From: an uncultured Actinomycetes bacterium
GTDB taxonomy: Bacteria; Actinomycetota; Acidimicrobiia; Acidimicrobiales; SZUA-35
NCBI GenBank assembly: GCA_902826025.1
Contig: CADEDH010000011.1
Coordinates: 41,854-105,853 of the forward strand
Direction: 5' to 3'
Length of the DNA: 64,000 nucleotides
In this document: in pieces, positions 14,900-24,907 of the stretch
Numbering within the stretch: position 1 is the first letter of the stretch
How the letters are laid out: each line of letters begins with the position of its first letter
Notes under the pieces: model-generated
Seen by the model: only the letters and a program-made list of their open reading frames with translations
Told to the model about the DNA's origin: nothing
The model's database searches: none
Translations under genes and position numbers: made by a program

Positions 14900-17800
14900 G
14901 TGAGCATCACGGTCGCACTCCGCCATCGCATGACCTACGAATATCCGGGACGGTCCGAGCTGGCGGCCCAGGTGGTCCGCCTCCGCCCCGCCCCCCACGC
15001 TCGCACCCCGATCCTGTCGTACTCCCTGACGGTCGAGCCGGCCGAGCACTTCCTCAACTGGCAGCAGGACCCGTTCGGCAACCACCTGGCTCGCATCGTC
15101 ATCCCCGAGCCGACCGACCACTTCAGCGTCGAGGTGAACCTGGTGGCCGAGCTGGTGACGATCAACCCGTTCGACTTCTTCCTCGAACCCGAGGCCGAGC
15201 GCGTCCCGTTCGCCTACGAGCCCGACCTCCTGGCCGACCTGGGCCCCTACCTCCGCACCGACGGCCCCTGGGCCGGCGAGCTGGCCCGCTGGCTCCAGCC
15301 GGTGGCCAAACGCCTGGAAGACAAGCCCACCACGGTCGACTTCCTGCTCGACCTGACCCGCCAGCTGGCCAACGAGATCGACTACGAGATCCGCTACGAG
15401 CCCGGGGTCCAGCCCAGCCTCACCACGCTCGACCGGCGGGCCGGCTCCTGCCGGGACTCGGCCTGGCTGCTGGTGGAGGCCCTGCGCCAGCTGGGGATGG
15501 CGGCCCGGTTCGTGTCGGGCTACCTGGTGCAGCTCACGGCCGACGTGGCTCCCCTGGAGGGCCCATCGGGCCCAGCCCAGGATTTCACCGACCTCCACGC
15601 CTGGGCCGAGGTGTACCTGCCCGGCGCCGGCTGGATCGGGCTCGACCCCACCTCCGGCCTGGCCGCAGGCGAGGGCCACATCCCGCTGGTCGCCACCCCC
15701 GCCCCCCAGAGCGCGGCCCCCATCACCGGCACCTCCAGCATCGTCGCCTCCCGGTTCGACTACTCCAACGAGGTCACCCGGGTGGCCGAGGCGCCCCGGT
15801 CCACCAAGCCCTACCCCGAACCGGTCTGGGAAGCCGTCACCCGCCTCGGCCACGTGGTCGACGAAGCTCTGGCCGCCGGCGACGTTCGCCTCACCATGGG
15901 GGGCGAGCCCACGTTCGTGTCGGCCACCGAGTTCGAGGCTCCGGAGTGGACCACCGACGCCGACGGCGACGACAAGCGCCGCAAGGCCACGGCGCTGGCC
16001 GAACGGCTCAAGGCCCGCTTCGGGCCGGGGGGCCTCATCCAGCACGGCACCGGCAAGTGGTACCCGGGCGAGCCCCTGCCCCGGTGGGAGATGAACCTGC
16101 TGTGGCGCACCGACGGCGAGCCCGTCTGGCGCGATCCGTCGCTGCTGGCCAGCCCGTTCGCCGATCTGGGCCACGATCACACCACCGCCCGCCGATTGGC
16201 CGACGCCGTGGCCGCCGAGCTGGGTGTACCGTCGGGCCACGTGCTCGACGCCTACGAGGACCCGGTGTACGGGCTGTGGCGGGAGTCGACGATCCCGGTG
16301 GACGTGGATCCCCGTACCGCCGACCTCGACGACGCCGACCACCGCCGCACCTTGGCCACCATGCTGGAACGGGGCCTCGGCACCCCGGTGGGCACCGTCC
16401 TCCCGCTCGACCGGGTGGATGACCGGTGGCGCACCAGCCCTTGGCCGCTGCGCCGGTCCCAGGTGTTCCTGACCCCCGGCACCTCGCCGATGGGTCTCCG
16501 CCTCCCGCTCGACACCCTGCCCGACGGGGCCGACACCTGGCCCGACCCGGTGATCGAGCCCGACCCTCTGGAGGCCCGTCCGCCGCTGCCCTCCGGCGCT
16601 GACGACCCGGCCGTCGTCGGTGCCTGGGCCACACCGGCCCTGGTGGCCGAGGCCCCGGTGGTGATCCGTACCGCCCTTGTGGTGGAGGCCCGCGACGGCG
16701 TCACCCGGGTGTTCCTGCCTCCGGTGGCCCGGCTGGAATGGGCCCTCGACCTGGTCACGGCGATCGAACGGGCGGCCGCCGCCACCGCCGTGCCGGTGGT
16801 GCTCGAGGGCTACGCCCTGCCCGGCGATCCCCGCCTCAGCCGGCTCAGCGTCACCCCCGACCCCGGGGTGATCGAGGTCAACGTTCAGCCCGTGGCCAGC
16901 TTCGCCGAGCTGGAGGCCCTGGCCACCGGCCTCTACGACGACGCCCACCAGGTGGGCCTGGGTACCGAGAAGTTCCATCTCGACGGCCGCCACACCGGCA
17001 CCGGTGGCGGCAACCACATCACGATCGGCGGCCCCACCGCCGCCGACAGCCCGCTGCTCCGCAACCCGGCCCTGCTGGCCAGCCTCGTGACCTACTGGCA
17101 GCACCACCCGGCGCTGTCGTACGCCTTCTCCGGCATGTTCGTGGGGCCCACCAGCCAGGCCCCCCGGGTCGACGAGGCCCGCCACGAGAACCTCCACGAG
17201 CTGGAGATCGCCCTCCACGAGCTCGACCGGGCCGCCCCGGCCAGCCCATGGCTGGCCGACCGGGCCCTGCGCCACCTGCTCACCGACCTCACCGGCAACA
17301 CCCACCGGGCCGAGCTCTGCATCGACAAGCTCTACTCACCCGACCACAGCCGGGGCCGCCTCGGGCTGCTGGAGCTACGGGCGTTCGAGATGCCGCCCCA
17401 CCCCCGCATGTCGGTGGTCCAGGGGCTGCTGGTGCGGGCTCTCGTGGCCTGGCTGTGGGAGCACCCGTACCGCAAGCCGCTGATCCGGTGGGGCACCGAC
17501 CTCCACGACCGCTTCCTCCTGCCCCACTACCTGGCGGCCGATGCCCGGGCGGTGTGCGACGACCTGCGCGCCGCCGGCTTCGCCTTCGACCCCGAATGGC
17601 TGGAACCGTTCTTCGAGTTTCGCTTCCCCCGCTACGGCACCGTGGTGGCCGGTGACACCACGGTCGAACTGCGGGCCGCCATCGAGCCATGGCTGGTGCT
17701 GGGCGAGGAGGCCACCGGCGGCGGCACCGCCCGCTACGTCGACTCCTCGATGGAGCGGCTCCAGGTGAAGACGACCGGATTCATCGCCGACCGCCATCAT

Positions 17801-18295
17801 CTCCTGGTCAACGGACGCCGGGTGCCGCTGCGGCCCACCGGGCGGCCGGGCGAGCACGTGGCCGGCATCCGCTACCGGGCCTGGCATCCGTCGTCGGCAC
17901 TCCATCCGACGATCGGGGTCCATCATCCGCTGAACTTCGAGGTGGTCGACGGCTGGACGGCCAAGGCCATCGGTGGGGCCCGCTACCACGTGGCCCACCC
18001 CGGAGGGCGGGCCTACGACGTGCTGCCGGTCAACGCCCTGGAGGCGGAGGCCCGACGCCAGAGCCGGTTCGACGACTGGACGCTGGTGCCCCAGGGCCCG
18101 TCGTTCAACCAGCACCCGGGCGATGAGCCCCACGACGGCCGGAGCCTCCCGGGGCCGATCGCGGCCCGGGCCCCCCGTCCGGCCACCAGTGGCGCCGGTC
18201 TGGAGGCGATCGTCGTCACCGACGCCCCGGTGGTGATCGATCAGACCGAAGTCGACCTCGACTTCCCCGTCACCCTCGACCTCCGCACCGCCTAG
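14900..18295 (+). CDS. transglutaminase-like and DUF2126 putative amidoligase fusion
   Basis: 1131-residue two-part enzyme. Residues 1-~290 are a bacterial transglutaminase-like module with the usual N-terminal beta domain and triad C184 (GSCRDSAW), H233 ([10 protein letters not shown]) and D249 (GLDPTSG). The remaining ~840 residues are DUF2126 (COG4196), annotated by sequence analysts as a COOH-NH2 amidoligase related to glutamate-cysteine ligase; [11 protein letters not shown], the [14 protein letters not shown] block and [10 protein letters not shown] are its marks. The pair is a known partner of Anbu and ATP-grasp/alpha-E proteins, proposed to make or cut an unknown peptide or amide tag. 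No signal peptide, so cytoplasmic. Confidence 0.88.
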   Translation: MSITVALRHRMTYEYPGRSELAAQVVRLRPAPHARTPILSYSLTVEPAEHFLNWQQDPFGNHLARIVIPEPTDHFSVEVNLVAELVTINPFDFFLEPEAERVPFAYEPDLLADLGPYLRTDGPWAGELARWLQPVAKRLEDKPTTVDFLLDLTRQLANEIDYEIRYEPGVQPSLTTLDRRAGSCRDSAWLLVEALRQLGMAARFVSGYLVQLTADVAPLEGPSGPAQDFTDLHAWAEVYLPGAGWIGLDPTSGLAAGEGHIPLVATPAPQSAAPITGTSSIVASRFDYSNEVTRVAEAPRSTKPYPEPVWEAVTRLGHVVDEALAAGDVRLTMGGEPTFVSATEFEAPEWTTDADGDDKRRKATALAERLKARFGPGGLIQHGTGKWYPGEPLPRWEMNLLWRTDGEPVWRDPSLLASPFADLGHDHTTARRLADAVAAELGVPSGHVLDAYEDPVYGLWRESTIPVDVDPRTADLDDADHRRTLATMLERGLGTPVGTVLPLDRVDDRWRTSPWPLRRSQVFLTPGTSPMGLRLPLDTLPDGADTWPDPVIEPDPLEARPPLPSGADDPAVVGAWATPALVAEAPVVIRTALVVEARDGVTRVFLPPVARLEWALDLVTAIERAAAATAVPVVLEGYALPGDPRLSRLSVTPDPGVIEVNVQPVASFAELEALATGLYDDAHQVGLGTEKFHLDGRHTGTGGGNHITIGGPTAADSPLLRNPALLASLVTYWQHHPALSYAFSGMFVGPTSQAPRVDEARHENLHELEIALHELDRAAPASPWLADRALRHLLTDLTGNTHRAELCIDKLYSPDHSRGRLGLLELRAFEMPPHPRMSVVQGLLVRALVAWLWEHPYRKPLIRWGTDLHDRFLLPHYLAADARAVCDDLRAAGFAFDPEWLEPFFEFRFPRYGTVVAGDTTVELRAAIEPWLVLGEEATGGGTARYVDSSMERLQVKTTGFIADRHHLLVNGRRVPLRPTGRPGEHVAGIRYRAWHPSSALHPTIGVHHPLNFEVVDGWTAKAIGGARYHVAHPGGRAYDVLPVNALEAEARRQSRFDDWTLVPQGPSFNQHPGDEPHDGRSLPGPIAARAPRPATSGAGLEAIVVTDAPVVIDQTEVDLDFPVTLDLRTA

Positions 18296-18307
18296 ACCCC
18301 CCGAAAA

Positions 18308-18348
18308 TTGCACGTCTAACTCGCGCTGAGCGCGAGTTAGACGTGCAA
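18308..18348. terminator. 41 bp perfect palindrome between convergent genes
   Basis: Left arm TTGCACGTCTAACTCGCGCT (18308-18327), a single central G, then its exact reverse complement (18329-18348). It lies between the convergent ends of the DUF2126 fusion and MBL genes. Another 41 bp palindrome with the same CGTCT and GCGCT blocks occurs at 28963-29003. Confidence 0.7.
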
Positions 18349-18360
18349 GAACCGCCTCGT

Positions 18361-19110
18361 CTAGGGCAGCTCGGGGCCGAGGGTGGGCCACTGGTTGGGG
18401 TCGTGGCCGAACACGAGCTGGGCCCCGGCGCCCTGCATCTCCCGTAGCCAGTCGAGCGTGCGGGCCTGGGCCGCCAGGTCGTAGCCGAAGCCGGGCAGGG
18501 CGTTGTTCTCCAGCGTCTCCTTGAAGTAACAGGTGTCGCCACAGAACACGTACTCGGCGTTGTCGGTCCGCACCACCAGCGACTGGTGACCGGCGGTATG
18601 GCCGTAGGTGGGCACGCAGCGCACCGAGCCGTCGCCGAACACGTCGTGCTCACCCTGCAGGAGCTGCACCGGTTGGCCCAGGTCGAAGTCGTTGGGGTTG
18701 TAGACGTCGCGCTCGATGAGCTTGTCGATGTGGCCCGCCTTCCACTCCGGGTCCTGGACCAGCAGGGTGGCATTGGCCAGGGCTTCGTTGCCGCCGCAGT
18801 GGTCGAAGTGGAGGTGGGAGTTGATCACGAAGTCGACGGCGGCGGGGTCGACGTCGAGGGCCCGGAGCTGGGGGCCGAGGGCGTCGTCGGGGCCCATGAA
18901 CACGTCGAACAGGTCGGCCGAGGTGCGGAGCCGGCTGGTGTCGTGAGCCAGGCTGGCGTGGAGGCCGGTGTCGAACACGGCCGTGCCCTTGGGGTGCTCC
19001 ACCAGCACGCTGGGAATCGGGAGCCGCACCCGGCCCTCGCCCCCCACCATCAGCATCGACAGGCTGCCCTCCAGCCACCCGCATGTCAGCAGCCTCACCC
19101 GAACCGTCAT
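18361..19110 (-). CDS. metallo-beta-lactamase fold hydrolase, AHL lactonase-like
   Basis: 249 residues. The zinc motif SHLHFDHCGGN (HxHxDH), the downstream HTAGHQSL and CGDTC follow the AiiA/AttM-type N-acyl-homoserine lactonase layout, as do the long N-terminal strands and VFDTGLHASL. The true substrate could be a different lactone. GGGGAG precedes the ATG at 19110. It is convergent with the DUF2126 gene across a large palindrome. Confidence 0.8.
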   Translation of the reverse strand: MTVRVRLLTCGWLEGSLSMLMVGGEGRVRLPIPSVLVEHPKGTAVFDTGLHASLAHDTSRLRTSADLFDVFMGPDDALGPQLRALDVDPAAVDFVINSHLHFDHCGGNEALANATLLVQDPEWKAGHIDKLIERDVYNPNDFDLGQPVQLLQGEHDVFGDGSVRCVPTYGHTAGHQSLVVRTDNAEYVFCGDTCYFKETLENNALPGFGYDLAAQARTLDWLREMQGAGAQLVFGHDPNQWPTLGPELP

Positions 19111-19500
19111 CGCGTCATCTCCCCATTCCGGGCCCTGGTGCCCCGGCGACCGACCCTACCCGCCCCCACCGCCAGCGGGCGAACAGCTTCGTCCCCCGAT
19201 GCCCGCTCCCCGATCTCGGTGCACCACGCACCACGGGCGGTTTCCCCTGCGCCCAGACCTTGAGCGCCCCCGCACCCGGTGCGCCACAAGCCACCGGCGG
19301 CGCCCCAGGCACCCGGTGCACCACAAGCCACCGGCGGCGCACCAGACACCGAGTGCGCCACGCACCACGGGCGGCGCCCCACGCACCAAGACGCCGGGCG
19401 CCCACGCACCTGGTGCGCCACGCACCATGGGCGGCGACGGGGGACGGCGGCCTCGGCTCGGCGGCCTTGCACGGGCCGGGCGGGGCGCACAGGATGCGGG
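19111..19500. repeat. 390 bp intergenic region with imperfect 37 bp tandem repeats
   Basis: No gene is convincing here. Between 19213 and 19440 the motif GGTGCGCCACAAGCCACCGG recurs five times with variation. The middle three copies (19273-19309, 19310-19346, 19347-19383) have an exact 37 bp period; the last (from 19407) follows a 23 bp interruption. The array sits upstream of the luciferase-like gene and between divergent genes. Confidence 0.7.
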
Positions 19501-20514
19501 ATGGCCCTGCGTCGCTCGATCGTGTTCGCCACCAGCCTGTTCGCTCCGCTGACGGGACTGGCCCGGGAGGCGGAGGCGGCGGGCTTCGATCGGGTGTGGA
19601 CCACCGAGTTCCCCGACCGGGACGCCCTGGTGCGGGCGACCGTGATCGGGCTGGCCACCGAACGGATCGGTGTCGCCACCGGGATCGCCTACAGCTTCAC
19701 CCGCCATCCACTGGCCCTGGCCGCCGCTGCCCTCGACGTCCACGAGGCCATCGGCGGCCGGTTCACCCTGGGCCTCGGCACCGCCACCGCCGCCATGCGT
19801 TCCCGCTGGTACGGGCTCGACGACGGCCGGGCCATCGGCCGCCTGGCCGACGCCGTGGCCCTGATCCGTGCAGCCTGGGTGGCCGACGGCCGGTTCCGCC
19901 ACGAGGGCGAATTCTTCCGGGGTCGGGTGGAGGGGCTCGATCTGGCGCCCCGGGCGGCCGCTCTTCCGCCCCTGCCCATCCTCGGCTCAGGGCTGAACGC
20001 CGCCATGCTGCGCGGCGCCGCCCGCTGCTGCGACGGCCTCGGCCTCCACCCCCTTGCCGCCGCACCCCTCTACGCCGAGCGCACCGTCGCCCCCATCCTC
20101 GCCGCCCGGGGGAACGGGTTCCCGGCGGCGATGTGGGTGATCACCCAGATCGACGAGGACGGCGAGGCGGCCCGGGGCCGGGCCCGCCGGGCGCTGGCGT
20201 TCTTCTTCTCCACCCCGGGCTACGAGACGGCGGCCGAGGGTGAGCCCTGGGCCGACGCGCCGGAGCGAATCCGCCGCCGTTTCACCGAGACCCGGGCCGA
20301 CTGGGACGCCGTCAGCGCCGAGGTGCCCGACGAGATGGTCGATGCCATGACCCTGGCCGGCACCCCCGACGAGGTCCGGGCCCGCCTGCCCGCCGTCGAG
20401 TCCCGCCTGGCCGACCTCGGCATCGACGAGCTCGTGTTCCAGACCGGAGCCGACCTCGACGAGCCCACCTTCGTGGCCAACTGCCGCCAGATCATCGCCT
20501 GCTGCCACCCCTGA
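19501..20514 (+). CDS. luciferase-like monooxygenase, probably F420-dependent
   Basis: 337-residue TIM-barrel enzyme of the bacterial luciferase family. FDRVWTTEFPDRDAL near the N-terminus, GVATGIAYSFTRHP, and GGRFTLGLGTATAAM are family blocks. The actinobacterial setting favours coenzyme F420 rather than FMN, but no residue here proves it. The C-terminal AGTPDEVRARL is typical of F420 LLM proteins. The start ATG 19501 immediately follows the repeat array. Substrate unknown. Confidence 0.8.
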   Translation: MALRRSIVFATSLFAPLTGLAREAEAAGFDRVWTTEFPDRDALVRATVIGLATERIGVATGIAYSFTRHPLALAAAALDVHEAIGGRFTLGLGTATAAMRSRWYGLDDGRAIGRLADAVALIRAAWVADGRFRHEGEFFRGRVEGLDLAPRAAALPPLPILGSGLNAAMLRGAARCCDGLGLHPLAAAPLYAERTVAPILAARGNGFPAAMWVITQIDEDGEAARGRARRALAFFFSTPGYETAAEGEPWADAPERIRRRFTETRADWDAVSAEVPDEMVDAMTLAGTPDEVRARLPAVESRLADLGIDELVFQTGADLDEPTFVANCRQIIACCHP

Positions 20515-20544
20515 TCCCGGGAAGGCCCCCGAGGCCGGGAATCG

Positions 20545-22281
20545 TCAGGCTTCGGTGACCCGGACGTTGATCGACATGGTCTCGGTGCCGCCGCCGCCGA
20601 GGTAGATGACGCCTGACGTGGGGGTGGCGTCGCGGTAGTTACGGCCCTTGGCCACCCGCACATGGTCGGCCCCCACCCGGCTGCCGTTGGTGGGGTCGTA
20701 GCCCCGCCATCCCATCATCGGCAGGAACGCCTCCACCCAGGCGTGCGAGGCGTCGGACTGGACCTTGTTGTCGTAGTCGGACCCGGTGAAGATGTACCCC
20801 ACCCGGTAGCGGGCCGGGATGTTGAGCATCCGGGCCAGGCAGATCATCAGGTTGGCGAAGTCCTGGCAGACACCGGCCCGGCTGGAGAACACCTCGTAGG
20901 GCGTGGTCTCCAGCGTGGTGAACCCCGGTTTGTAGGAGTAGTCGGAGTAGATCGTCCAGGCGATGTCGTCGAGGGTGGCCAGCAGCTCGGACCGGTTGCG
21001 TTGGGCGAAACTGCGGGCGTAGGTGTGCAGCTCCTCCAGCTCGCTCTCCGGCAGCTCGGGTGGCAGCAGATAAGAGTGCATCATGTGCTCCTGCCACGGC
21101 ATCCACATGATCGGCAGCTTGGGGGTGCGGGGCAGCAGATCGGGATGGTCGATCGGAGCGGCCACCGTGACCAGGGCGTTCACTGCGATCGACAGCTGCT
21201 GGTAGGGGGCGTCGAGCTCGAGGCCGATCACGTCGTTGCCGAACACGTCTTCGAAGTCCCACCGCAGGCCCTGCACGCTGATGTCGACCGAGTGCTTGGC
21301 CACCTGCTGGAACTTGTCGTGCACCGGGGTGAGGCGGATCCGGTGGCTGGAGCGCTCAACCGGCTCCTCGTAGCGGTACGCGGTGATGTGCTCCACGTGG
21401 AGCCGCCGGTAGAGCGAGCGCGGCGCCAGGGCCAGGGGCGACGGCACCGCCACCGAGCCCGGCTCGGCCGGCCGGCCCTGCCCGAACTCGGCCGGGGCTA
21501 CCACCCGCCCGCCCTGTACGGCAGCGTAACCACCAGGAGTGATCTCCTCGAAGTGCTCGTCGTCGAAATCGATCGTGGACACCACCACCCCGGAACGGTT
21601 CCAGTCCTGGTGGCCGCCCAGGCGCACCGACACCCCGTAGCGGGACAGGTTGAGGTCGCCGTCGGCGTGAGGCGGCACGAACCGCCCGGCGTAGAGGGGC
21701 TGGAACGCCGACGTGCAGCGGTAGCCGATCAGGGTGGAACCGTCGGACAACAGCAGGTTGAGGGCGCCCAGCTCGTTGGCCCGGCGCAGCAGCTCCACCA
21801 ACCGCTCGATGCCGAACTCCTCGATGGTGTCGGCCCCGGCATCCACCAGATGCTGGAGGAGCCAGCAGAACAGGTGCTCGGTGTCGGTGGGCCCCACCGG
21901 CCGGAGCGACGGGTGGACGGGCAGCGGCAGCTCTTTGGACAGGTCGCCGATCAGGTCGCCGTTGTGGGCGATCAGCCACGACCGGCCGGCGAAGTTGCGC
22001 ACGAACGGGTGGGTGTCGCGATAGGTCGCACGCTTGGCCGCCCCCCGCAGGTGGGCCATGAGTAGGCCGGTGCGCATCATGCCCCAGTCGGCCATCACGT
22101 CGGTGACGCCGGCCGACAACCCCGATGTGGGGTCGCGGATGTTGGCCGCCCCCAGCTCGTCGTTGGGGTACCAGGCCACCCCCCAGCCGTTGCGCTGGTC
22201 CACCACTGACGAGGGATCGTCGTCGAAGGCCAGGTAAGGCGACGCCGGTTGGTCGAACGACAGCCCGACGAGCTCGCTCAC
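20545..22281 (-). CDS. class II glutamine amidotransferase-like and transglutaminase fusion
   Basis: 578 residues. Residues 1-~270 resemble YafJ-type Ntn glutamine amidotransferases (NGWGVAWYPN, MAHLRGA, THPF, AHNGDL, GPTDTEHLFCWLL). Yet position 2, where the family has its catalytic Cys (MCELLG), is Ser (codon AGC in GTG-AGC-GAG). Residues ~290-578 are a transglutaminase-like domain with an intact triad: C472 (GVCQDFANL), H513 (SHAWVEAFLP) and D529 (GYDPTNG). It lies 57 bp downstream of the ATP-grasp/alpha-E gene on the same strand, so the two are probably one operon and part of the Anbu-associated set. Confidence 0.85.
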   Translation of the reverse strand: MSELVGLSFDQPASPYLAFDDDPSSVVDQRNGWGVAWYPNDELGAANIRDPTSGLSAGVTDVMADWGMMRTGLLMAHLRGAAKRATYRDTHPFVRNFAGRSWLIAHNGDLIGDLSKELPLPVHPSLRPVGPTDTEHLFCWLLQHLVDAGADTIEEFGIERLVELLRRANELGALNLLLSDGSTLIGYRCTSAFQPLYAGRFVPPHADGDLNLSRYGVSVRLGGHQDWNRSGVVVSTIDFDDEHFEEITPGGYAAVQGGRVVAPAEFGQGRPAEPGSVAVPSPLALAPRSLYRRLHVEHITAYRYEEPVERSSHRIRLTPVHDKFQQVAKHSVDISVQGLRWDFEDVFGNDVIGLELDAPYQQLSIAVNALVTVAAPIDHPDLLPRTPKLPIMWMPWQEHMMHSYLLPPELPESELEELHTYARSFAQRNRSELLATLDDIAWTIYSDYSYKPGFTTLETTPYEVFSSRAGVCQDFANLMICLARMLNIPARYRVGYIFTGSDYDNKVQSDASHAWVEAFLPMMGWRGYDPTNGSRVGADHVRVAKGRNYRDATPTSGVIYLGGGGTETMSINVRVTEA

Positions 22282-22338
22282 CGACGGCGCCCCGAGGGGC
22301 CGGGGAGCGGTCCCGCCAACGGGGAGGCCGGTGCCACG

Positions 22339-24789
22339 TCAGCTACGCGCCAGGAAGAATTCGGCATGGACCTGATCGCTGAAAGCCTCGAGGTCGGCGG
22401 CGTAGGAGCGCAGCCAGCGGCTGGGCGATCCGGCCAGCCAGTCCGACGTGGGCCGTTCCAGACGATCGACCAGCTCCCGCATCATCTTCAGGGCCCCGGT
22501 GTCGGGCTGATCGCTGTCTTCGGTGGTCATCACACTCAGTTGGCGCTGGCAGCGGTGGGCACACCACAGCAGGCTCCGGGGGAACTCCCGGTCCTGAACG
22601 AGAAAGTTTATTGCGTCGATCGGGTCGAGCGATGTCTGGAACACCCGGCGGTACTCCTGCAGCGCCCCCGCCGCCCGCAGCAGATTCGACCAGTGGCCCA
22701 CCAGCGCCCGGTCGTGGCCCATCAACCGGGCGAAGTACACCTCGATGAGCCGGGCCATGAGCAGGCCCCGCTCGGTCATGCGGCCCACGGTGAGAAACCG
22801 CCAGGCGTCGTTGCGGGACATAGTGGCCTCGGTGATCCCGAGGAAGGTCTGACAGATCCGGCTGACCTGGGCAAACAGCTCCTGGGGCTCCTCACGGAGC
22901 TTGCGGTCGAGGTCGAGGTCGCACAGCTCCATCCAGGCGTCGTTCACCGCCCCCCGCAGCTCCACCGGTACCCGCTCCCGGATGCCCCGGAGGTTGGAAC
23001 GAGCGGCGGCCAGGCACGACAGGATCGAGCCCAGGTTGGCCCGGTCGTCGACCAGGAACCGGGTGACAGCGTAGGTCTCCAGCTGGTGGCCGGCCTCGTC
23101 GAACTCGGTGGTGAGGGCGAGTACCTCGAGCAGCTCGCTCCACCGGAGGCCGGCCTCCACCGGCAGCCCGGAAAGGACCCCGTGGTGGGCCTCGGCCAGC
23201 ATCCGGGCCGTGCCGTCCATCCGCTCCAGGTAGCGGCCGGTCCAGTACAAGGGCTCGGCCACCCGGGCCAGGATCACGTCGTCGCTGGTGCGGCCGGCCT
23301 GGTCGAGGGGGCGACTGATCCCCACCCGGCCCTCGTCGTCCCGCAGCACCCAGGTGTCCTTGGACCCGCCCCCCTGTGACGAGTTCACCACCAGTGAGCC
23401 CTTGCGCAGCGCCACCCGGGTGAGGCCGCCGGGTAGGACGTCGATGTATTCGCCGCCCACCACGAAGGGCCGGAGATCGATGTGGCGGGGCTCCAGCCGC
23501 CCGTCCACCAGGGTGGGGTGGCGGCTCAGCTTGATCACCCGCTGGGCGATGTAGCGGTGGGGCTCGGCGTCCACCAGGGCGCGGATCTCGGCCACCCCTT
23601 CGTCGGTGGCCTGGGGGCCGATGAAGATGCCGTAGCCCCCCGAGCCGTCGACCGGCTTGATCACCCACCGGGTGGGGTCGGCCATCACCTCGGCCCGGGG
23701 CTCGGGGTTGCGCAGCAGGAACGTCTCCACGTTGGACAGGATCGGTACCTCGTTCAGGTAGTACCGGATCATGTCGGGCACGAAGGTGTACATGGCCTTG
23801 TCGTCGGCGGCGCCGTTGCCGAGCGCGTTGGCCAGCGTCACGGCGCCCGCCCGGGCCGCCCTCACCAGACCCTTCACCCCGAGCATGGAATCGGGGTGGC
23901 CCACCTCGGGGTCGAGGAAGGCGTCGTCGACCCGGCGGTAGATCACGTCCACCTGCTTGCGGCCCCGGGTGGTGCGCATCCATACCCGGCCGTCGTCGAC
24001 CATGAGATCCGAGCCTTCCACCAGGGCGACGCCCATGTTCTGGGCCAGGAAGGCGTGCTCGAAGTAGGCCGAGTTGTAGATGCCGGGTGTGAGCAGCACC
24101 ACGGTGGGCAGGCGGCCTTCCACCGCCGGTGGGGCAATCGACTGCAGGGCCCGTAACAGCAGCGTGGGGTACTGCTCGACCGTGCGGATCTTCGCTTCGG
24201 CCAACATCTTGGGCAGGAGCCGGGTCATGGCCAGGCGGTTCTCCAGCACATAGGAGACCCCCGATGGCACCCGCAGGTTGTCCTCCAGCACCAGGTAGCG
24301 GCCGTCGTCGTCGCGCACCAGGTCGATGCCGGCCACCAGGGCCCGGGCGTTGAACGGCTGGGGGATGCCCTTGGCCCACTCGGTGTAGCCGTCGGCTCCC
24401 GCCACCAGGTCGGCGGGGACGATCCCGTCGTTGACGATGGCGGCCGGCCCGTCGTAGATGTCGCCCAGGAACTGGTTGAGGGCCCGGAGGCGCTGCACCA
24501 GGCCGGCCTCCACCTCGGCCCACTCGGTGGCCGGGATCACCCGGGGCACCAGATCGAGGGGGAAGGTGCGCTCGGTGCCGTCGGTGTCGCCGTAGACGGT
24601 GAAGGTGATGTCACGGGTGCGGAACAGGGTGTCCTTCACCTGTTGGCGACGGACCAGCTCGTCGGCCCCCATGACCGAGATCTGATGGGCCACCAGCTCA
24701 TAGGTCGATCGGAAGGCCCCTGCCTGGTCGACCACCTCGTCGAAGAAGCCGTCGTGGTCGTACTCGGCGAAAGGCCCGCTCTGTGCCAT
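22339..24789 (-). CDS. circularly permuted ATP-grasp ligase and alpha-E domain fusion
   Basis: 816 residues from ATG 24789; an upstream GTG at 24834 is possible, but TACTGT lies 6 nt before the ATG and supports it. The first ~490 residues are a COG2308-type circularly permuted ATP-grasp (DITFTVYGD, IPRVIPATEW, FLGDIYDG, VLEDNLRVPSGVSYV, VIKPVDGSGGYG, NSSQGGGSKDTWV). The last ~320 are an alpha-helical alpha-E (COG2307) domain, which begins ILARVAEPLYWTGRYLERMD. These two are usually separate neighbouring genes. A peptide- or amide-forming role with the Anbu system is predicted by others; the product is unknown. Confidence 0.88.
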   Translation of the reverse strand: MAQSGPFAEYDHDGFFDEVVDQAGAFRSTYELVAHQISVMGADELVRRQQVKDTLFRTRDITFTVYGDTDGTERTFPLDLVPRVIPATEWAEVEAGLVQRLRALNQFLGDIYDGPAAIVNDGIVPADLVAGADGYTEWAKGIPQPFNARALVAGIDLVRDDDGRYLVLEDNLRVPSGVSYVLENRLAMTRLLPKMLAEAKIRTVEQYPTLLLRALQSIAPPAVEGRLPTVVLLTPGIYNSAYFEHAFLAQNMGVALVEGSDLMVDDGRVWMRTTRGRKQVDVIYRRVDDAFLDPEVGHPDSMLGVKGLVRAARAGAVTLANALGNGAADDKAMYTFVPDMIRYYLNEVPILSNVETFLLRNPEPRAEVMADPTRWVIKPVDGSGGYGIFIGPQATDEGVAEIRALVDAEPHRYIAQRVIKLSRHPTLVDGRLEPRHIDLRPFVVGGEYIDVLPGGLTRVALRKGSLVVNSSQGGGSKDTWVLRDDEGRVGISRPLDQAGRTSDDVILARVAEPLYWTGRYLERMDGTARMLAEAHHGVLSGLPVEAGLRWSELLEVLALTTEFDEAGHQLETYAVTRFLVDDRANLGSILSCLAAARSNLRGIRERVPVELRGAVNDAWMELCDLDLDRKLREEPQELFAQVSRICQTFLGITEATMSRNDAWRFLTVGRMTERGLLMARLIEVYFARLMGHDRALVGHWSNLLRAAGALQEYRRVFQTSLDPIDAINFLVQDREFPRSLLWCAHRCQRQLSVMTTEDSDQPDTGALKMMRELVDRLERPTSDWLAGSPSRWLRSYAADLEAFSDQVHAEFFLARS

Positions 24790-24795
24790 GGCCCG

Positions 24796-24801
24796 ACAGT
24801 A
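24796..24801 (-). promoter_or_regulatory. TACTGT -10-like box, ATP-grasp/alpha-E gene
   Basis: On the minus strand TACTGT is followed by 6 nt and ATG 24789. Supports that start and a leaderless transcript. Confidence 0.45.
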
Positions 24802-24907
24802 CTCCAACAACCCGTTCAGCAGCTCAGCCTCCACACCCCCCCTATCGGACCTTCCTCACCCCGTTTGACCAGGATCTTTCGCGCATCTGAACAGCGACCC
24901 GAATCCG

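Noticed and set aside
14885..17305. 806-codon open frame antisense to the transglutaminase-DUF2126 gene
   Set aside because: A shadow of a very G+C-rich gene. Its translation is Gly/Gln/His/Val-rich with no domain, while the sense strand has clear catalytic motifs.
19213..19440. CRISPR-like array
   Set aside because: Units are contiguous and diverged, without constant repeats separated by unique spacers, and no cas gene is nearby.
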